A DNA stretch of 64,000 nucleotides, from NCBI GenBank assembly GCA_035519535.1, contig DATIWF010000022.1, forward strand, positions 1 through 64,000, written 5' to 3'. Below, piece by piece: positions 61,952 through 64,000 of this stretch. How positions within the stretch are numbered: position 1 is the first letter of the stretch; every line of letters begins with the position of its first letter. The notes under the pieces were generated by a model. The model saw only the letters and a list, made by a program, of their open reading frames with translations, was not told the origin of the DNA and did no database searches. Source of the DNA: DATEGZ01 sp035519535 (GTDB taxonomy: Bacteria; Acidobacteriota; Vicinamibacteria; Vicinamibacterales; SCN-69-37). Position numbers and translations under genes: made by a program.

Positions 61952-62635
61952 GTGGCGCGCACTGCGGCCGTCTTCTTCGACGTCGATTTCACGCTGATCC
62001 ACCCCGGACCGCGCTTTCAGGGCGTCGGCTACCGGGAGAGCTGCGCCCGGCACGGGATCCAGGTCGATCCGGCGCGCTTCGAGGCCGCCGTGGCCGGGGC
62101 GGACGGCCTCCTCGACTCGGCCGACCGGCTCTACGACGCCGGCCTGTTCGTGGCCTACACGCGGCGCATCATCGAGCTGATGGGCGGCACGGGGCCGGCA
62201 GTCGAGGCCGCGGCGCGCGAGATCTACGACGAGTGGGCCGAGCACCAGCACTTCTTCCTCTACGACGACGTCCCTGAGACGCTGAAGGCCCTGCGCGAGC
62301 GCGGCGTGCGGCTGGGGCTCATCTCGAACTCGCACCGTCCGCTGGCGTCGTTCCAGTCACATTTCGAGCTCGAGGGCCTGATCTCCGTCACGGTCTCGTC
62401 GTCCGACCACGGCTTCATGAAGCCGCACCCGACGATCTTCCGCGCCGCGCTGGATCTCATGCAGGTGCCGGCGGCGGAGGCGGCCATGGTGGGTGACAGC
62501 CTGGCGCACGACGTCACCGGCGCGCGTCAGGTCGGCATGCGCGGCATCCTGCTCGCGCGCGGGCAGGCGCGCGAGCCGGTCGAGCCGGACGTCGAAGTGA
62601 TCCGGTCCCTCACTGAACTGGTGCGGCTGGTGTGA
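61952..62635 (+). CDS. HAD-superfamily hydrolase
   Basis: A 227-residue haloacid dehalogenase-type phosphatase. Motif I is FFDVDFTL with the nucleophilic aspartate, motif II is LISNSHRPL, the lysine motif is KPHPTIF and motif IV is MVGDSLAHDVTGARQVG. The helical cap between motifs I and II is of the C1 type, as in phosphoglycolate phosphatase-like members; the substrate is unknown. I chose the GTG at 61952, at leaderless distance from TATAAT; a TTG at 61943 overlaps the -10 box. Its TGA overlaps the next gene's GTG. Confidence 0.88.
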   Translation: MARTAAVFFDVDFTLIHPGPRFQGVGYRESCARHGIQVDPARFEAAVAGADGLLDSADRLYDAGLFVAYTRRIIELMGGTGPAVEAAAREIYDEWAEHQHFFLYDDVPETLKALRERGVRLGLISNSHRPLASFQSHFELEGLISVTVSSSDHGFMKPHPTIFRAALDLMQVPAAEAAMVGDSLAHDVTGARQVGMRGILLARGQAREPVEPDVEVIRSLTELVRLV

Positions 62636-63465
62636 GCACGATTCGCGACCTCACCGATCTCTCGAGCTGCCGCGAGGTCGTGCGCGTCCAGGAGGACGTC
62701 TGGGGGCGCGACTCGGAAGTCGTGCCCGCGTCGGTGCTGTTGGTGTCGGCCAAGCGCGGCGGCATTCTGATTGGCGCGTTCGAGGAGGCGCGGCTCGTCG
62801 GCTTCGTCTGGTCGATGCCCGGCACGCGCGACGGCGCGCCGACCCACTGGTCCCACATGCTGGCGGTGCGGCCCGAGGTCCGGCGTCGCGGGCTGGGGCA
62901 GCAGCTCAAGCGCGCGCAGCGCGACCGCGCGATCGCCGCGGGCGTGGATCTGATCGAGTGGACGTTCGACCCTCTCCAGGCGGCGAACGCGCACCTCAAT
63001 ATCTCCGTCCTCGGCGGCACGTCGGCGACGTACTTGGTCAATGCCTATGGCGAGATGACCGGTCCGCTGCATCGCGGCACGCCGACCGATCGGCTGGTCG
63101 CCGAGTGGTGGATTCGCACGCCCCACGTCGAGCGGCGCCTGGCCGCGAGCGGGCCCGTCGTCCGCAGCGCCGAGATCCTCGACGCGCCGGTCGCGCTGGG
63201 GCTGGCCCCGGGCCGCGACTGGCCGCGCCCGCTGCCGCCCCGCCTGGACCTGGACGCGCGCCGAATCCTCGTCGCGATTCCGCCGCGATTCACCGAGATG
63301 CAGGCCTCCGCGCCCGACGCGGCGCTGGCCTGGCGCCACGCCACGCGCGAGGTGTTCACGACGTACTTCGGGCGCGGCTATCGCGTGGTGGACTTTCTCG
63401 GGGACAAATACCTGGTCGAGTCAGAAGTGAGAAGCCAGAAGCCCGCTATCCCGGCGGCCAGTTGA
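62632..63465 (+). CDS. GNAT-like N-acetyltransferase (COG3375 type)
   Basis: A 277-residue protein whose N-terminal half is a GNAT fold: VPASVLLVSAKRGGILIGAF, SHMLAVRPEVRRRGLGQQLKRAQRD (the acetyl-CoA-binding R/Q-x-x-G-x-G/A motif) and DLIEWTFDPLQAANAHLN. The C-terminal half belongs to the COG3375 'predicted acetyltransferase' group and has no known activity. It starts with a GTG overlapping the HAD stop (GTGA) and converges with the HIT gene, overlapping it by 20 nt at the 3' ends. Confidence 0.8.
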   Translation: MSTIRDLTDLSSCREVVRVQEDVWGRDSEVVPASVLLVSAKRGGILIGAFEEARLVGFVWSMPGTRDGAPTHWSHMLAVRPEVRRRGLGQQLKRAQRDRAIAAGVDLIEWTFDPLQAANAHLNISVLGGTSATYLVNAYGEMTGPLHRGTPTDRLVAEWWIRTPHVERRLAASGPVVRSAEILDAPVALGLAPGRDWPRPLPPRLDLDARRILVAIPPRFTEMQASAPDAALAWRHATREVFTTYFGRGYRVVDFLGDKYLVESEVRSQKPAIPAAS

Positions 63466-63790
63466 GCTTCCGTCCCGCCAGCACGTGCAAGTGAATGTGA
63501 AACACCGCCTGCCCGGCGTCGGCGTTGCAGTTGAGCACCGTGCGAAAACCCGACGCGCTGTAGCCGTGCGCGGCTGCGAGCGCCGCGCCCCGCCGCACCA
63601 TCTCGCCGACGATCAGGTCATCGTCGGGGCCCAGGTCGTTGAGCGTCGCGATGTGCTGGCGCGGCACGACGAGCGCGTGGAAGGGCGCCTGCGGCGAAAT
63701 ATCGGCGAACGCGACGAGGCGCTCGTCCTCGAAGAGCATCGTTGCCGGAATCTCGCCGGCGATGAGCCGGCAGAACAGACAACTCGGCAT
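63446..63790 (-). CDS. HIT family (HINT-type) nucleotide hydrolase
   Basis: A 114-residue histidine-triad protein. The catalytic triad is HIHLHVLAGR near 97-106. The N-terminus CLFCRLIAGEIP carries two cysteines of the zinc-binding HINT type, followed by DISPQAPFHALVVPRQHI. Members hydrolyse aminoacyl- or lysyl-AMP and similar phosphoramidates. A TATAAT box (63803-63798) is 7 nt from the ATG, giving a leaderless prediction. Confidence 0.93.
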   Translation of the reverse strand: MPSCLFCRLIAGEIPATMLFEDERLVAFADISPQAPFHALVVPRQHIATLNDLGPDDDLIVGEMVRRGAALAAAHGYSASGFRTVLNCNADAGQAVFHIHLHVLAGRKLNWPPG

Positions 63791-63797
63791 GGCCGGG

Positions 63798-63803
63798 ATT
63801 ATA
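63798..63803 (-). promoter_or_regulatory. -10 box of the HIT gene at leaderless spacing
   Basis: TATAAT at 63803-63798 is separated from the ATG at 63790 by seven G/C bases with no ribosome binding site. The transcription start is predicted at the first or second base before the ATG. Confidence 0.55.
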
Positions 63804-63888
63804 TAGAGATGCCGTGCCCTCGCGCGCCGGTGCCGCGTCCCGGTGCGGTTGGGCTATACTTCGCGCGCCCAAAACAAGGAGTCTGCCG

Positions 63889-64000
63889 ATGACCGTTTCC
63901 AAGCGAGCTCAGCAACGCCTGGTTCCCGCCGTGGCCCTGGTGGCGATCGCCCTGGCGGGCGCGTGCGCGCCGCCCCCGGCCCCCGACACCCGGGCGCAGG
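63889..64000 (+). CDS. N-terminus of a putative lipoprotein (cut by the window edge)
   Basis: The first 37 residues only. A positively charged start (SKRAQQR), a hydrophobic stretch (VPAVALVAIALAG) and a lipobox ALAGAC (cysteine near 26) followed by a Pro-rich stretch indicate a lipoprotein. AAGGAG lies 9 nt before the ATG and TATACT at 63855-63860 could be its -10, so this gene has an ordinary leader, unlike several neighbours. The function cannot be read. Confidence 0.7.
   Translation, partial: MTVSKRAQQRLVPAVALVAIALAGACAPPPAPDTRAQ

Overview
The window is a high-GC, gene-dense bacterial chromosome segment that looks like an acidobacterium, probably of the Vicinamibacteria type. Evidence for this: a full-length duplicated orphan permease (the MacB/FtsX-like 'ADOP' family, which is characteristic of Acidobacteria) at 12263-14677; Gram-negative envelope genes (lptD, tonB/exbB/exbD, an RND pump and its adaptor, lgt/lspA); and short gene gaps filled with low-complexity word repeats. 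The phylum is an inference; the window has no rRNA or tRNA. About 50 protein genes are present, almost all housekeeping. There is no prophage, CRISPR array, insertion sequence or obvious genomic island.

Layout. 1-107 is a perfect 47-bp inverted repeat at the window edge. 97-2157 (minus) holds a TPR protein, yggS and yggU. 2268-3577 (minus) is a two-gene adenine methylase / PD-(D/E)XK nuclease pair, the only clear defence-type locus. 3618-7415 (minus) holds rpiB, glyA and a DinG-like helicase. 7477-14677 (plus) holds an rRNA methyltransferase, a serine hydrolase, a small outer-membrane-like protein, thiC and the ADOP permease. Around 15.2 kb an M20 peptidase and a secreted orphan diverge, then htpX. 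17438-29032 is a long minus-strand block: deoxynucleoside kinase, accD-folC-lptD, rmlA-rmlB-epimerase, a fused VTE5/DUF92 prenyl-alcohol kinase, a UbiA prenyltransferase and a radical SAM protein. 29172-32419 (plus) is menC and a HEAT-cyclophilin lipoprotein. 32420-32831 has no ordinary gene but carries a candidate small RNA and a 16-codon basic micro-ORF. ddl diverges from tgt-yajC-secD-secF-DUF502 and a membrane pyrophosphatase. 41470-44044 is tonB-exbB-exbD-exbD. Then come a TPR lipoprotein, the stringent-response enzyme, ridA, rpmB, a DksA-type protein and lon. 52017-61914 (minus) is a compressed operon ileS-lspA-lgt-rluD-nudix-adaptor-RND pump. The window ends with a HAD hydrolase, a GNAT protein, a HIT protein and the start of a lipoprotein gene.

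How it works together. Much of the content serves the envelope: lipoprotein maturation (Lgt, LspA), protein export (YajC, SecD, SecF), LPS insertion (LptD), nucleotide-sugar supply (RmlA, RmlB), peptidoglycan (Ddl), proton-driven outer-membrane transport (TonB/ExbB/ExbD) and quality control (HtpX, Lon, cyclophilin). Three features deserve follow-up. First, a natural fusion of two successive prenyl-alcohol kinases sits next to a UbiA prenyltransferase. Second, a promoter-hairpins-terminator unit after ddl looks like a small RNA. Third, many genes have a -10 box only 6-8 nt before the start codon (leaderless candidates), several of them on shared symmetric -10 elements between divergent genes. 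A recurring 20-bp-period repeat element also occupies two convergent gene junctions.
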